Shown here piece by piece: positions 49,083-60,392 of a DNA stretch of 64,000 bases. Position numbers and translations under genes: made by a program. The stretch lies in assembly GCF_902712875.1 (NCBI RefSeq), contig NZ_LR743509.1, forward strand, positions 1,240,001-1,304,000, written 5' to 3'. Source of the DNA: Hyphomicrobium sp. ghe19 (GTDB lineage Bacteria; Pseudomonadota; Alphaproteobacteria; Rhizobiales; Hyphomicrobiaceae). Each line of letters opens with the position of its first letter. Within the stretch, counting starts at the first letter, position 1. The notes beneath the pieces are model-generated. The model saw nothing but the letters and a program-made list of their open reading frames with translations. It did no database searches and was not told the origin of the DNA.

Positions 49083-49457
49083 ATGACCGCATCTTTTCCA
49101 GCATCGCATCTGCGTTTGAAACGCGCCTACGAACCGCCCGCGCCTTCCGACGGCGTTCGGATACTCGTCGATCGGCTTTGGCCTCGCGGGGTCAGTAAAG
49201 AAAAAGCTTCGCTCGCCGAGTGGGAAAAAGATATTGCGCCGAGCACGGAACTCCGGAAATGGTTCGGCCACGATCCGGCACGCTGGGAGGAATTTCAGCG
49301 CCGCTACCGAGCCGAGCTTCGAGAACACGCAGATATCCTGAAGCACATTCGTGCGCTGGCCAAGTCGCATACGGTCACCCTCGTTTACAGCGCACGTGAC
49401 GAGGACCACAATGATGCGGTCGTCCTGAAGGACGTCCTGCTCGGACGGAATGCCTAA
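49083..49457 (+). CDS. DUF488 family protein
   Basis: 124 aa from the ATG at 49083 (MTASFPASHL); the frame is open to 49032. Family patterns are RILVDRLWPRGVSKEKASL, WEKDIAPSTELRKWFGHDP, WEEFQRRYRAEL and TLVYSARDEDHNDAVVL. A small soluble protein, widespread, with no established function. Confidence 0.9.
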   Translation: MTASFPASHLRLKRAYEPPAPSDGVRILVDRLWPRGVSKEKASLAEWEKDIAPSTELRKWFGHDPARWEEFQRRYRAELREHADILKHIRALAKSHTVTLVYSARDEDHNDAVVLKDVLLGRNA

Positions 49458-49573
49458 GTGTTGTCGAACCGCTATTCAGATAATTGCCCGTTGAGGTGCC
49501 AAGCGCGCAGGCCAGTCGTCTCTCAGGTTAACGCTGCCTGAGCCTGGCGCGCGGGTTTGAGGACGCCCAACAC

Positions 49574-50239
49574 GTGCCTAAATCAACGATCGTCCCGGTC
49601 GAGACACTGTCGTCTCACGCCAACGCACTCGGCGGGTTGGTGAGGTCGATCCGCGCGTGCCGGATCTGCCGTGATAATCCCCGCTATGGGAAGCCGTTGG
49701 GCCACGAACCGCGTCCCATCCTCCAGATTTCGAAGACGTCGCGCATCTGCATCGCTGGCCAAGCTCCCGGAACGCGCGTCCATAAAAGCGGCCGTCCGTT
49801 TGATGATCCATCTGGCGTCAGGTTGAGGCAGTGGCTCGGTATTGATGAGGTCGCGTTCTACGATTCCTCCAAGATCGCGATCATCGGGATGGGATTTTGC
49901 TTTCCGGGATTGAGGCCCGACGGCAGTGACCTGCCGCCCCGCCGGGAGTGCGCGGAGATTTGGCGAGCGGCATTGTTCGCGCAGTTGCCGAGTGTGAAGC
50001 TGCTCGTGATCATCGGCGGCTACGCTCAACGATGGCATCTCGGCCAGGAGGCGGCGAAGCAGGGCGTCAATCAGACGGTGCAGCAATGGCGTGATGTTTA
50101 CGACGCTGATCCGTCATTGCGCAGAATTCCGCTGCCGCATCCATCGTGGCACAACAACAAATGGCTTGAACGCAATCCGTGGTTCGACGCGGATCTGCTC
50201 CCCGTGCTGCGCGCAGACGTGCGTCGCCTGCTCAAATGA
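49574..50239 (+). CDS. Uracil-DNA glycosylase superfamily protein
   Basis: 221 aa, GTG start. An N-terminal CRICRDNPRYG block is followed by the glycosylase motif ICIAGQAPGTRVHKSGRPFD and the final PHPSWHNNKWLERNPWF, which matches the HPS-x2-N active-site loop. Superfamily members remove uracil or other damaged bases. Which family it belongs to cannot be set by eye. Its closeness to dinB puts two DNA-repair type genes within 2 kb. Confidence 0.85.
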   Translation: MPKSTIVPVETLSSHANALGGLVRSIRACRICRDNPRYGKPLGHEPRPILQISKTSRICIAGQAPGTRVHKSGRPFDDPSGVRLRQWLGIDEVAFYDSSKIAIIGMGFCFPGLRPDGSDLPPRRECAEIWRAALFAQLPSVKLLVIIGGYAQRWHLGQEAAKQGVNQTVQQWRDVYDADPSLRRIPLPHPSWHNNKWLERNPWFDADLLPVLRADVRRLLK

Positions 50240-50514
50240 AGACGATGTGAAGCCACTTTCGTCTGCAGGTCATCGTGTGAGATCGTATTAAATGCCTGCC
50301 AAATTCTTCATGCGGGAGCAGGCGTCGCCGACGAAACTGGGTTGGCATTAGAATGCCTCGAGAGTACGCCGCTTAATTTTTCGGGACGCCATCTGCCGCC
50401 GCCGATACTTCGGTCCCGTCGACGCCTAAGTGTAATTGATTGGGATTTGTAGAGACGCGCCAGAAGCCGTTGCGAAACTATTCATTGTGCCGACCGAGCG
50501 AGAAGGAGCGACAG

Positions 50515-51225
50515 ATGAAGGTTCTGATGGTGATAACCTCGCACGACACTCTCGGCAATACCGGCCGCAAGACCGGCTTTTGGCTCGAAGAGCTTGCTGC
50601 TCCCTATTACGTATTCAAGGACTCTGGAGCTGAGATCACCCTTGCATCTCCGAAGGGCGGCCGGCCACCGCTTGACCCTAAGAGCAACGAACCTGAATTC
50701 CGAACTGAGTTGACACGCCGGTTCGAGAAGGACGCGGCCGCTGAGGCTCAGCTCGACAAAACCGTTCGTCTCGACAGCGTCAGACAAGAAGACTTCGACA
50801 GCGTTTTCTATCCGGGCGGTCATGGCCCAATGTGGGATCTCGCCGAAGACAAGCACTCCATCAAGTTGATAGAATCCTTCCTTGCCGCCGGCAAACCGAT
50901 AGCTGTGGTCTGTCATTCCACCGGAGCGCTGCGTCATGTCAAAACACCGGACGGCAGGGTTTTCGTAGAGGGCAAGGAAGTTACGGGCTTTACCGATGGT
51001 GAAGAGGAAGCAGTCGGTCTCACGAAAGTCGTGCCCTTCTTGGTCGAAGATGAAATGTTGAAGCTGGGCGCCGTCTTTTCGAAGAAAGCGAACTGGACAT
51101 CTCACGTCGTGACCGACGGCCTGCTGACGACGGGACAGAATCCCAGTTCTTCGGGTCCGGCAGCCAATGTTCTCCTCGCCGAAATAGCCGAGCACCGCAA
51201 GGCGACTGCACCTGCGAAATCATGA
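50515..51225 (+). CDS. DJ-1/PfpI family protein (Hsp31-like, type 1 glutamine amidotransferase fold)
   Basis: 236 aa from the ATG at 50515, after GAAGGAG. The nucleophile elbow is AVVCHSTGALRHV (Cys about residue 141), the acidic partner is in VFYPGGHGPMWDLAED, and NPSSSGPAANVLLAEIA closes the fold. Homologues act as glyoxalase III or as stress chaperones. The large cap (DPKSNEPEFRTELTRRF) fits the Hsp31/YDR533C branch. Confidence 0.92.
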   Translation: MKVLMVITSHDTLGNTGRKTGFWLEELAAPYYVFKDSGAEITLASPKGGRPPLDPKSNEPEFRTELTRRFEKDAAAEAQLDKTVRLDSVRQEDFDSVFYPGGHGPMWDLAEDKHSIKLIESFLAAGKPIAVVCHSTGALRHVKTPDGRVFVEGKEVTGFTDGEEEAVGLTKVVPFLVEDEMLKLGAVFSKKANWTSHVVTDGLLTTGQNPSSSGPAANVLLAEIAEHRKATAPAKS

Positions 51226-51635
51226 TGTGGCCATTGAATGAAGGAATGCGGACGCTGGTTGATGGAAACGCGTCGAAGATTGCCGGTCGTTTCTGATCGG
51301 CGCGTTTCATGATCCGGTTTTTTTGGAGCAAATTGCGATGCTCCCAGCCGGGTCCCTCCAAGGGGGATAGGTCAAAGCTTCGTCCCGAATTTATTGCCCC
51401 GCGTGCGAAGCGAATTCTCCACCGTCCGTGACGGCAAGGCGACAAAGCTTGCCGAAATTCCGAAAGTTCGCTCTTGCAGAATGCTCGCCATTCCTTTTGA
51501 TTGCTGTCTAGGATTGGCCAAAGAAAGCTAAGTAGACGACATCAGAACTCCCACCGCACGATAGGGAATAACCTGTGCCGCTCGGAGACTTTGCTTCGAG
51601 CGATGGGCTTCCTTGCGAATATTCAGGAGGATTCG
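51226..51635. other. Intergenic region of about 410 bases
   Basis: No gene seen on either strand; open frames are short and unconvincing. It must hold the promoter of the cytochrome gene. Confidence 0.4.
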
Positions 51636-52256
51636 ATGACAAGGCTCACCGCAGGCGTGTTTCTTATCGGCATTTTGGCGATCGGATGTTTCGCCGTTTT
51701 TCAACCCGCTCCCGCGGTCGCCCAAACGTTAGATGAGCTCGCAACGGGTTGCGCGGGTTGCCACGGCGAGAACGGCGTTCCGATCGACAAGACAATCCCG
51801 AACATCTGGGGACAGAACCGCTCCTACCTGCTGAACCAGCTTCTCGATTTCAAACGGGGGCACCGTGTGAATGAGCAGATGAGCCCTATGGTCGAGGCGC
51901 TCAGCAAGGCGGACATGGAAGCGCTTGCGACGCACTTCTCGAAACTGGCGTGGCCGGATCTGCAGCAGCCACCCGTGCCGGATGATGTAAAGGCCAAGGC
52001 CCGCGCAATCCTTAATCCGTTGAATTGCCGGGGCTGTCACCAGGAGCACTATCAGGGCGATATGGTGAGGCCGCGTCTTGCCGGCCAGCAGGACGAATAC
52101 CTGGTCAAGACGATGACGGATTTCCATACCGGCGACCGCAAGACTTATCTCGGCATGGTCGCCTTGATGAAGTCCATCGATGAAGCGGATATCAAGGCGC
52201 TGGGGGCGTATCTGGCAGCTCTGCAGCTCCCCGCCCATAGTGATCAGCCTCACTGA
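51636..52256 (+). CDS. Di-haem cytochrome c (c4-like), periplasmic
   Basis: 206 aa from the ATG at 51636, after CAGGAGG; the frame is open upstream but non-coding. Signal peptide FLIGILAIGCFAVFQPAPAVA. Two CxxCH haem sites: CAGCH (about residue 38) and CRGCH (about residue 131), each followed by a Met candidate for the sixth ligand (QMSPMVEAL and YLGMVALM). Carries electrons in the periplasm. A perfect 8-bp inverted repeat, GTGATCAG/CTGATCAC (52240-52260), spans its stop codon. Confidence 0.92.
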   Translation: MTRLTAGVFLIGILAIGCFAVFQPAPAVAQTLDELATGCAGCHGENGVPIDKTIPNIWGQNRSYLLNQLLDFKRGHRVNEQMSPMVEALSKADMEALATHFSKLAWPDLQQPPVPDDVKAKARAILNPLNCRGCHQEHYQGDMVRPRLAGQQDEYLVKTMTDFHTGDRKTYLGMVALMKSIDEADIKALGAYLAALQLPAHSDQPH

Positions 52257-52527
52257 TCACCTCGGGTGGTCTTCATTCTGACGCGTTGGTGGCGGCTTCC
52301 GATGGGCGGCGTGATTTCCATGCCGTTCGCTTAGGTCAGACACACCTAGTCCGATGCGTAAGGAACTTAATGCTCGTCCGCGCGCGTAAGTTTGCGCGGT
52401 GAACGAGCTGAAATTGGCCATCTCACGGGGTTGCCAGATGTGACCGTGACAAGTATTGGCCATTCGGGCGCAATCAGGTGGACACAATCGGCCGATAATC
52501 AGCGCCCAGAACTGCAACTGAGGTGAC

Positions 52528-52899
52528 ATGATGCGCATTTTCCCGATTGGTTTGGCCGCGGCCGCTCTTCTTGTATCGGCGGTATCAGCCGAAGCTCAAA
52601 CTCTCCGTCTCGATGATCGTGGCTTTTCCTTCAAGTTCGGTCCGAATGACCGGCAGGGAGACGTCGAAGGCAAGCGGGCCAATTGTGAAGTCTACGCCCG
52701 TATCGCGCAGGTTCAAGCAGATGCCAACGAACGCTTTAGGTGCGGATTTCGCGGCCCGCGCTGGGATCGCGATTTGAGACCCCATTTCATGTGGTGCCGG
52801 TGGACGCCCCGTCGCGTGGTCGCTGATGAGCAGCGGGGCCGGTCCGAACAACTTCAGGATTGCTTCAACCGTCTCGGCGATTTCGACGGCCGTCGCTGA
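52528..52899 (+). CDS. Small secreted protein of unknown function
   Basis: 123 aa. Signal peptide (FPIGLAAAALLVSAVSAEA). The mature part is charged with three Cys residues (ANCEVY, FRCGF and MWCRW) plus one near the C-terminus (QDCFNRL), suggesting two disulfides. It is rich in Arg and Trp. The start follows GAGGTGAC. I do not recognise a family. Confidence 0.75.
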   Translation: MMRIFPIGLAAAALLVSAVSAEAQTLRLDDRGFSFKFGPNDRQGDVEGKRANCEVYARIAQVQADANERFRCGFRGPRWDRDLRPHFMWCRWTPRRVVADEQRGRSEQLQDCFNRLGDFDGRR

Positions 52900-53000
52900 G
52901 CGGTACATAGCGCGCAGCAATCGTTCGACGCTCCGGGGAGAACTCTCTCCGGGGCGTCATTTGCCGGTGAAACAGAAGACAAGCGCCAAGCGAACGGCCG

Positions 53001-53943
53001 CTATTTGCGCTTCCCAGTGCCCCATCCAGCTTTGATGGCTTTGGAAATTTCCTCAACGAAAAGCCTCGTTTTGGTCGGCACCAAATGCCCTGGGGGCAGG
53101 ACTGCATAGACTCCGTCATCGCCGCGTCCGCCCCATCCGGGCAAGACCTCAACGAGTTTTCCGGCGTGGATAGCAGGGCCTGCGAGCCAATCGGCCGTGT
53201 AGATGATCCCAAGTCCTTCAATCGCCGCCATCAGCACCGCTTCCGAATTGTCCGCCACGAGGGGGCCCAGTAGGATGCACTGTCCTGCGCTTGCCGTCCT
53301 TCATGAGAAGCCAGTCAGGCCAAGCGGCGTGTCCTGAAAATCCTAAGCAATCGTGTTTAGCCAAGCTTTCTGGCGTGCGAGGCGTGCCGCGCTTGGCGAG
53401 ATAGCTTGGGGCGGCCGCCATCACATACCGGTATGAGGCAATTTTCCGGACCGTCAGTGAGCTGTCGCGCAGTGTGCCCACGCGAATGGCGATATCAAAT
53501 CCATCTGCGACGAGATCGACGCGGCGGTCGGAGAAATGAGCGTCGATCCGAATTTGCGGGTGTTGCTTGAGAAACGCCGGAAGGAGAGGCGCGATCCATT
53601 GGCGGCCGAATGTAACAGGCAGAGAGATCCTCAAGACGCCTTGCGGGCTGGTGGCTATGTCACTTGCTTCGCGGTTCGCTTGAGCGAGTTCGTCGAGGAT
53701 GACCTGAATGCGTCTGTAGTAGAGTTTGCCGGCTTCGGTCAGCGTCACCCGTCTCGTCGTGCGAGACATCAAGCGGATGCCTAGCTGCTCCTCGAGCTGA
53801 CTGAGCCGCCGCGAAATGACGGACGCATCACGACCCAGCTTGCGTGCGGCCGTCGTGAAGCTCCCTGTCTCCGCCACGGCCGCGAAAGCTTCCAGCTGTT
53901 CTAGCCTGGCTGGTTCGCGACTTTCCTGCATGGTGTGCAACAA
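53001..53943 (-). pseudogene. LysR family regulator with a frameshift
   Basis: The N-terminal 220 residues are a normal LysR protein: HTH LEAFAAVAETGSFTTAARKL, RDASVISRRLSQLEEQLGIR and an effector domain up to LLMKDGKRRTV. Homology then continues in another frame (VADNSEAVLMAAIEGLGIIY) to the stop at 53001. The switch is at a GGGGGCCC run (53261-53268); one extra base explains it. If real, the protein loses its C-terminal 85 residues. A sequencing error is possible. The gene is divergent from an SDR gene, the usual target arrangement. Confidence 0.8.
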
Positions 53944-54023
53944 TGAAATGCGCCGAGGCCTGATTATCCCGAACTTGTTTTGGGCTTATCTCACCATCAC
54001 CAGAAATTCCAGGAGTTTAAGCC

Positions 54024-54677
54024 ATGAAGACTTTCGTCAGCATCGGAGCCGGTCCAGGGATGGGCTTCGCCACAGCCGAGCGGTTTGCCAAGGAGGGGTT
54101 CCGGGTTGTCTTGAGCGGCAGAAACAAAGCCAAGGTGGAAGAACTCGCCAAGCAATTGAAAGCCAACGGCCATGACGCTGATGCTCGCTTGGTAGACGCA
54201 AGCGATCCGGCGAGCGTTGTCTCTCTGATCGCGGAGGTGGAAAAGGAATTTGGCGCGATCGATGTCCTGCACTACAACGCCGCTTCCATGCGCAAGGCGA
54301 CGATCGCCGAACAGCCGCGGGACTCGTTCAACAGCGATTTGGCCGTGAACATTGGAGGCGCGCTCGTTGCGGCTCAAGCTGTCGCGGCGAAAATGGGCAC
54401 ACGGGGTTCGGGATCAATTCTACTGACCGGCGGCGGCTTCGCGCTCGAGCCGAGCCCTGAATATCTGTCGCTCAGCATTGGCAAAGCAGGGATTCGTGCG
54501 CTGGCACACGGGTTGTTCGAGAACTTGAAGGCGAAAGGCGTCCACGTTGCAACCGTCACCGTTGCAGCATTCGTCAATCCGGGATCGAAGGACGCGCAAG
54601 CTGTAGCAGAAGAGTTCTGGAAGCTTCACAGCCAGCCAAAAGGGGCGTGGACAGTGGAGGCAATATACAAGGGTTGA
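54024..54677 (+). CDS. Short-chain dehydrogenase/reductase family protein
   Basis: 217 aa. Nucleotide-binding glycine motif SIGAGPGMGFATAERFA, and ILLTGGGFALEPSPEYLSLS before the active-site Lys in SIGKAGIRAL. The canonical YxxxK reads LSIGK, so the catalytic Tyr is replaced by Leu; an adjacent Tyr lies seven residues before the Lys. Whether it is an active oxidoreductase is therefore open. It is divergent from the LysR gene and probably under its control. Confidence 0.85.
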   Translation: MKTFVSIGAGPGMGFATAERFAKEGFRVVLSGRNKAKVEELAKQLKANGHDADARLVDASDPASVVSLIAEVEKEFGAIDVLHYNAASMRKATIAEQPRDSFNSDLAVNIGGALVAAQAVAAKMGTRGSGSILLTGGGFALEPSPEYLSLSIGKAGIRALAHGLFENLKAKGVHVATVTVAAFVNPGSKDAQAVAEEFWKLHSQPKGAWTVEAIYKG

Positions 54678-54737
54678 TCCGCGATCTGATCCACCATTTC
54701 ATTGTGGCGGACGTCACTGTCCTCGTGCTGGAGGTGA

Positions 54738-56270
<1,533 letters not shown>

Positions 56271-56295
56271 TCGGCACGCGCTGTAGTTCGAGATC

Positions 56296-56322
56296 GCTCC
56301 GGACGCTTTCCGCGTCCGGAGC
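56296..56322 (+). terminator. Hairpin after gdhA
   Basis: Perfect 11-bp stem GCTCCGGACGC / GCGTCCGGAGC (56296-56306 with 56312-56322), TTTCC loop. No T-run follows. Confidence 0.5.
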
Positions 56323-56537
56323 TGCGATGCTACCCTGATGCCGTTCGGATCATGACTCGATGAGCGGTCTCCGCCGATACTTGGCACGTAGAATTTGATC
56401 TAATTCGTTTGTCTCATTCTTTGAAAATGGCAATCACGATCCGACAACGCTAATGCGCGGCGTCCATTCGCGGCATCTACTTGGAAGACGTGCGCTCAGG
56501 CATTTCACGCGCACTCATCTAGGTAGGAGAGTTTTGT

Positions 56538-56795
56538 ATGGGAAAATCCCTCATCGTTTTCTTGGCCGTGCTGTTCTGCACTGCCGGCGCGGTCGTGCGG
56601 GCGGAAGCGCAGACACCGTTGGGTGAAGACGAGTGCGCGGACGTCTGGAAGAAGGCCGGGGGGCATAACCTCAGTCCAGATCAGGCGAAGCCGTTCATCA
56701 AGAGCTTCGTGCAGCTCGACACCGACAAAGACGGCTCGATCAATTGGGAGGAGTTCAAGGCTGGCTGCGCGAACGGCTTGGTGATTAAAAAATAG
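56538..56795 (+). CDS. Small periplasmic EF-hand protein
   Basis: 85 aa. Signal peptide (LIVFLAVLFCTAGAVVRAEA). One canonical EF-hand loop DTDKDGSINWEEF (residues 57-69) with all metal-ligand positions filled, and two Cys (DECADV and KAGCANG) that could pair. It probably binds Ca2+ or another hard metal ion in the periplasm. The start follows AGGAG. Confidence 0.8.
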   Translation: MGKSLIVFLAVLFCTAGAVVRAEAQTPLGEDECADVWKKAGGHNLSPDQAKPFIKSFVQLDTDKDGSINWEEFKAGCANGLVIKK

Positions 56796-57271
56796 CCTGG
56801 CAGAATTGCAATAAGCGCTTTTTTCCGATCGGCGCGTGGAACGCTCGCGTCGATCGCCGTTGATTTTCGCTTCTTTCGATGCACGTACAGCGACGTCATG
56901 ATGAGGGAACGCGTCGCGGCTCGGTAGTACCGGCGGCGTAACGCATGAGACATTGATCTGTGTCAATTGAAGGTATCGCTCATCGCTTCTCCTTGGCGAT
57001 TGTCGAGCTGTGTACGAACCGGCGAGCATGATCTCGCGCGAAAGGCGGCGGGGAGGCGACGAGGCGGACGTCACACGCCACGATCGGCGCGATTGATGTG
57101 CCGAGCGCGCAGTCGTTGGTCAGATGCCTATCGCGAGTGACAGCGTTCAATTTTTCCATACGCGAATGAATAATTCCATCATCCGTGCGGTATAGATCCC
57201 GACACGCGATTCGTTTTCTGTTCGCGGTGCATGGGCCGATAGCGCCCCGGTTGGGATTACAAGGCACAACG

Positions 57272-58951
57272 ATGGAAAATGAAACGCGCAACGCCAGACT
57301 GAATGATCGCCTCGCCTTCATCGGGCTCGACAGCGATCAATGCGCGAGCATCCGCAGCATCAAAGACATTATCGACAGGGAGCTTCCGGTTGTCCTAGAT
57401 CAGTTCTATCGCACCATTCAAGAAACGCCCGAAACCCGCAAATTCTTCAAGAATTCGGCGCACATGAATGCCGCGAAGAGCGCCCAGATCGCCCATTGGG
57501 AGTCGATAACCGCGGCAAGATTCGATGAGCAGTATTTCGCCAATGTCCGCAGGGTCGGCGAGGCTCATGCGCGTATCGGCCTTGAGCCGCGCTGGTACAT
57601 CGGCGGCTATGCGATTGTCGTTCAGCACCTCATCAAATCCATTCTCAACGACACGTGGCAAAAGGGCTTCTCGTTCGGGCGCCAAAGAAAGGGACCTGAA
57701 GACATTGGCCAATGCCTTGGCGCGTTGGTGAAGGCCATGATGCTGGATATGGAACTCTCGATTTCCATATACGTCGAAGCCGCGGAAGCAGCGCGATCGA
57801 AGCTCGAAAAGGAGGTGGCACTCGAAGCAGCACGCGCGCGTGAGGGGGAAGCGCAGAGGGAAGCCGAGAGAAAAGCTCGGGAGGAAGCGGCGAACAGCGA
57901 ACGCACGGCCGTCTTGACAGCCATGAGCACGGCTATTGCGAAGCTCGCCAATAAGGATTTGACCTCACGCATCGCCCACGACCTTCCCGTCGCCTATCAG
58001 GGTGTGCAACGTGAGTTCGACTCGGCTGTGGAGCAGTTTGAAACGGCGCTGCAACACGTCGCTGCAAGTGCCAATGCAATGGTGTCCGGCACCACGGAGA
58101 TTTCCTCGGCGGCCGATGACCTGTCGCGACGCACCGAGCAGCAAGCGGCAAGCCTGGAAGAAACCGCTGCAGCGCTGGCGGAGATTACGACAATCGTAAC
58201 GAAAACAGCGGGCGAATCGGCCCAGGCCCGCGATGTGGCCGCCACGGCGAAAAGCGCCGCGGAGGCCAGCCGAAAAGTCGTTGGCGATGCGATGGATGCC
58301 ATGGCCGACATCGAGATTTCCTCGAAGGAAATAGCGAAAATCATCGGCGTGATCGACGAAATTGCTTTCCAGACAAACCTGTTGGCCCTCAACGCGGGCG
58401 TCGAGGCGGCGCGCGCTGGCGATGCTGGGCGGGGGTTCGCGGTCGTCGCGTCGGAAGTCCGGGCGCTGGCACAGCGATCCGCAGAAGCGGCGAAGCAAAT
58501 CAAGTCACTGATCTCTCGCTCGAGCGAGCAAGTGGATCATGGCGTACGCTTCGTCTCCGATAGCGGGGCGACGCTCGAGCAAATCATTTCGCACGTGACG
58601 AGCATCAACGGGATGATCTTGTCCATTGCCCAGGCAGCCGAACAACAGGCAACGGGGCTGGCACAGGTCAACATTGCGATCAACGATCTCGATCAGACCA
58701 CTCAACAGAATGCCGCCATGGTGGAAGAGACGACAGCTGCCTGTCACAGTCTCGGCCAGGAGACCGGCCAACTCTCTCGGCTCGTCAACGAGTTCAACCT
58801 AGGGGAAAGCGGCGTCGCGTCGCTTCGTAAGACCGCGGATCGCATGGCTTCCAAGATCACGCCGAAGCTGCTGCAGTCGTCCGGCAAAAAGAGTGCGCCG
58901 CCCCGGCCTGCCGCCTCCGCTGACGAAAAGCCAGAGTGGGAAGAGTTCTGA
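57272..58951 (+). CDS. Globin-coupled methyl-accepting chemotaxis protein (HemAT-like)
   Basis: 559 aa from the ATG at 57272. Residues about 5-170 are a protoglobin sensor domain, with the probable proximal haem His in [19 protein letters not shown] charged helical linker (about 175-230) follows, then a signalling domain with the hairpin tip [20 protein letters not shown] (about residues 364-383). There are no membrane segments, so it is a soluble oxygen sensor feeding CheA. A long minus-strand open frame here is a shadow. No che genes are nearby. Confidence 0.93.
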   Translation: MENETRNARLNDRLAFIGLDSDQCASIRSIKDIIDRELPVVLDQFYRTIQETPETRKFFKNSAHMNAAKSAQIAHWESITAARFDEQYFANVRRVGEAHARIGLEPRWYIGGYAIVVQHLIKSILNDTWQKGFSFGRQRKGPEDIGQCLGALVKAMMLDMELSISIYVEAAEAARSKLEKEVALEAARAREGEAQREAERKAREEAANSERTAVLTAMSTAIAKLANKDLTSRIAHDLPVAYQGVQREFDSAVEQFETALQHVAASANAMVSGTTEISSAADDLSRRTEQQAASLEETAAALAEITTIVTKTAGESAQARDVAATAKSAAEASRKVVGDAMDAMADIEISSKEIAKIIGVIDEIAFQTNLLALNAGVEAARAGDAGRGFAVVASEVRALAQRSAEAAKQIKSLISRSSEQVDHGVRFVSDSGATLEQIISHVTSINGMILSIAQAAEQQATGLAQVNIAINDLDQTTQQNAAMVEETTAACHSLGQETGQLSRLVNEFNLGESGVASLRKTADRMASKITPKLLQSSGKKSAPPRPAASADEKPEWEEF

Positions 58952-59265
58952 GAACGATGCACGCAGGGTCTGCGTAGCCATTTTCAGTCCGTTGCGTGAC
59001 CTCTGTCGGGCGATCTCTGCCTAGTCGGGAAGTCCTTTACGGGGCCGGGCTTCGTGCCCGGCCGATGCGGGCAACGTGCCCTGGCGCCCCCCATATGCTT
59101 AGGCAATTTTCCTTCGAGTGTCTTAGGTAGGCATCGGGCGTGCTGGCGTGAGTTGGCGTTCCTCAATGATGCCTTCGATCGACAGTCGGACGCTTTGGTG
59201 CAATGTGATATAGTTTGCGTGCTATATCGATGTCCGCGTTACCACAAAAAAGCCGGGAGGAACAA
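58952..59265. other. Intergenic region before the aldoxime dehydratase gene
   Basis: About 310 bases. It holds an 8-bp hairpin GGCCGGGC/GCCCGGCC (59043-59063) that may end the chemoreceptor transcript, and an inverted repeat close to the next gene (59207-59228). No gene seen. Confidence 0.5.
59207..59228 (+). promoter_or_regulatory. Candidate operator, inverted repeat upstream of the aldoxime dehydratase gene
   Basis: GATATAG (59207-59213) and CTATATC (59222-59228) form a perfect 7-8-7 inverted repeat, 37 bases before the ATG. AT-rich in a GC-rich setting, it could be part of the promoter or a repressor site. Confidence 0.35.
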
Positions 59266-60318
59266 ATGCCTTTAGACTCTTCGATTCCGAGCCATCTGAG
59301 ATGCCCGCGCACGCGAACGCGCCGGGTGAGCGACAGCTGGAATCCGCCAGTTCCGATGTATTCGGCGCGCGGTGAGGAATCCGTTCGACACCTCGTCATG
59401 GCTTACCTCGGCGTGCAATCAAAAGGCGACGAGATGAAAGGGCGCGCGTGCGCTGCGTTTCAGAACATCCTTCAGAGCTTCAAACAACCTGACGGGCCGG
59501 CCCGGCACGATCTCGTCCAGTTCATCGATGGTGAGGGCCATCTGAATTTGATCGCCGTCGCATATTGGATCGACCCGACAAGCTACGATAAGTGGAATGA
59601 GAGCCCGGTTATTTCAAATTGGTGGGCTTCTGACGATCGTCTCAAGGAAGGCGTCGGCTATTTCCGCGAAGTGCTCCGCCCACGCATGGAGCAGTTCGAG
59701 ACCATTTTCACGCATGAGCACGGGCCGCTCGAAGGCGTCAGTATTTTGCTGGGCGGCATGAGCGAACCTATCATCGAGCACGGTTATTGGGGATCGATGC
59801 GCGACCGTTTGCCGTTGTCGCAGACCGATACTTTGGACCCGTCGGGAAGCCTCACAGTGAAGGAAGGAACGCCGGCCCTCGGCGGCCGTGTCATCGTGGG
59901 CGGACATCAGAACGTGGCGCTCATCCGCTCGGGCGAGGACTGGAGTTTGACGGAAGGTGAAGAGCGGCGCACTTGGTTCGAAGACATCGAACCCGTTCTT
60001 CACGAAGGTATGAACTACCTGCGCGACGACGGCCTCGAATCTGGCTGCTATTGCAACCGCTATCTCCATCACATGGACGAGAACGGGAACCCTCTGGAGA
60101 AGGGCTTCGGATACAGCCTTTGGCGTTCAATCACCAATCTCGAGCAGTGGGCGGAATCGCACCATACGCATCTGCAGATATTTGTGACGTTCAACCGCCT
60201 CGCCAAGAAATTCAAGAACCTCACGCTCTATCACGAGGTCTCGATATTCGACGCGGCAAACCAGTATTACGAATACATCAACTGCCATCCGAAGACCGGA
60301 TTGTTGCGCGCCGTATGA
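59266..60318 (+). CDS. Aldoxime dehydratase-like haem protein
   Basis: 350 aa from the ATG at 59266, six bases after GGGAGGA; the frame is open to 59215. It resembles phenylacetaldoxime/aliphatic aldoxime dehydratases: WNPPVPMYSARG, HDLVQFIDGEGHLNLIAVAYW, SGCYCNRYLHHMDE, and the C-terminal ESHHTHLQIFVTFNRL and LYHEVSIFDAANQYYEYINC. The two conserved His in these last blocks fit the haem ligand and catalytic His. These b-type haem enzymes convert aldoximes to nitriles. No intact nitrilase or nitrile hydratase gene adjoins it; only the fragment at 41.7 kb. Confidence 0.85.
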   Translation: MPLDSSIPSHLRCPRTRTRRVSDSWNPPVPMYSARGEESVRHLVMAYLGVQSKGDEMKGRACAAFQNILQSFKQPDGPARHDLVQFIDGEGHLNLIAVAYWIDPTSYDKWNESPVISNWWASDDRLKEGVGYFREVLRPRMEQFETIFTHEHGPLEGVSILLGGMSEPIIEHGYWGSMRDRLPLSQTDTLDPSGSLTVKEGTPALGGRVIVGGHQNVALIRSGEDWSLTEGEERRTWFEDIEPVLHEGMNYLRDDGLESGCYCNRYLHHMDENGNPLEKGFGYSLWRSITNLEQWAESHHTHLQIFVTFNRLAKKFKNLTLYHEVSIFDAANQYYEYINCHPKTGLLRAV

Positions 60319-60326
60319 CGGCGAAC

Positions 60327-60360
60327 GAGGCCGGTGGTTCTGGAAAGCGTCACCGGCCTC
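60327..60360. terminator. Hairpin between convergent genes
   Basis: Perfect 10-bp stem GAGGCCGGTG / CACCGGCCTC (60327-60336 with 60351-60360) with a 14-base loop, just after the aldoxime dehydratase stop and just beyond the end of the minus-strand gene. No T-run on either side. Confidence 0.45.
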
Positions 60361-60392
60361 CACCTGCGGGCTGCCGGAGTTCAAAAAGATCC

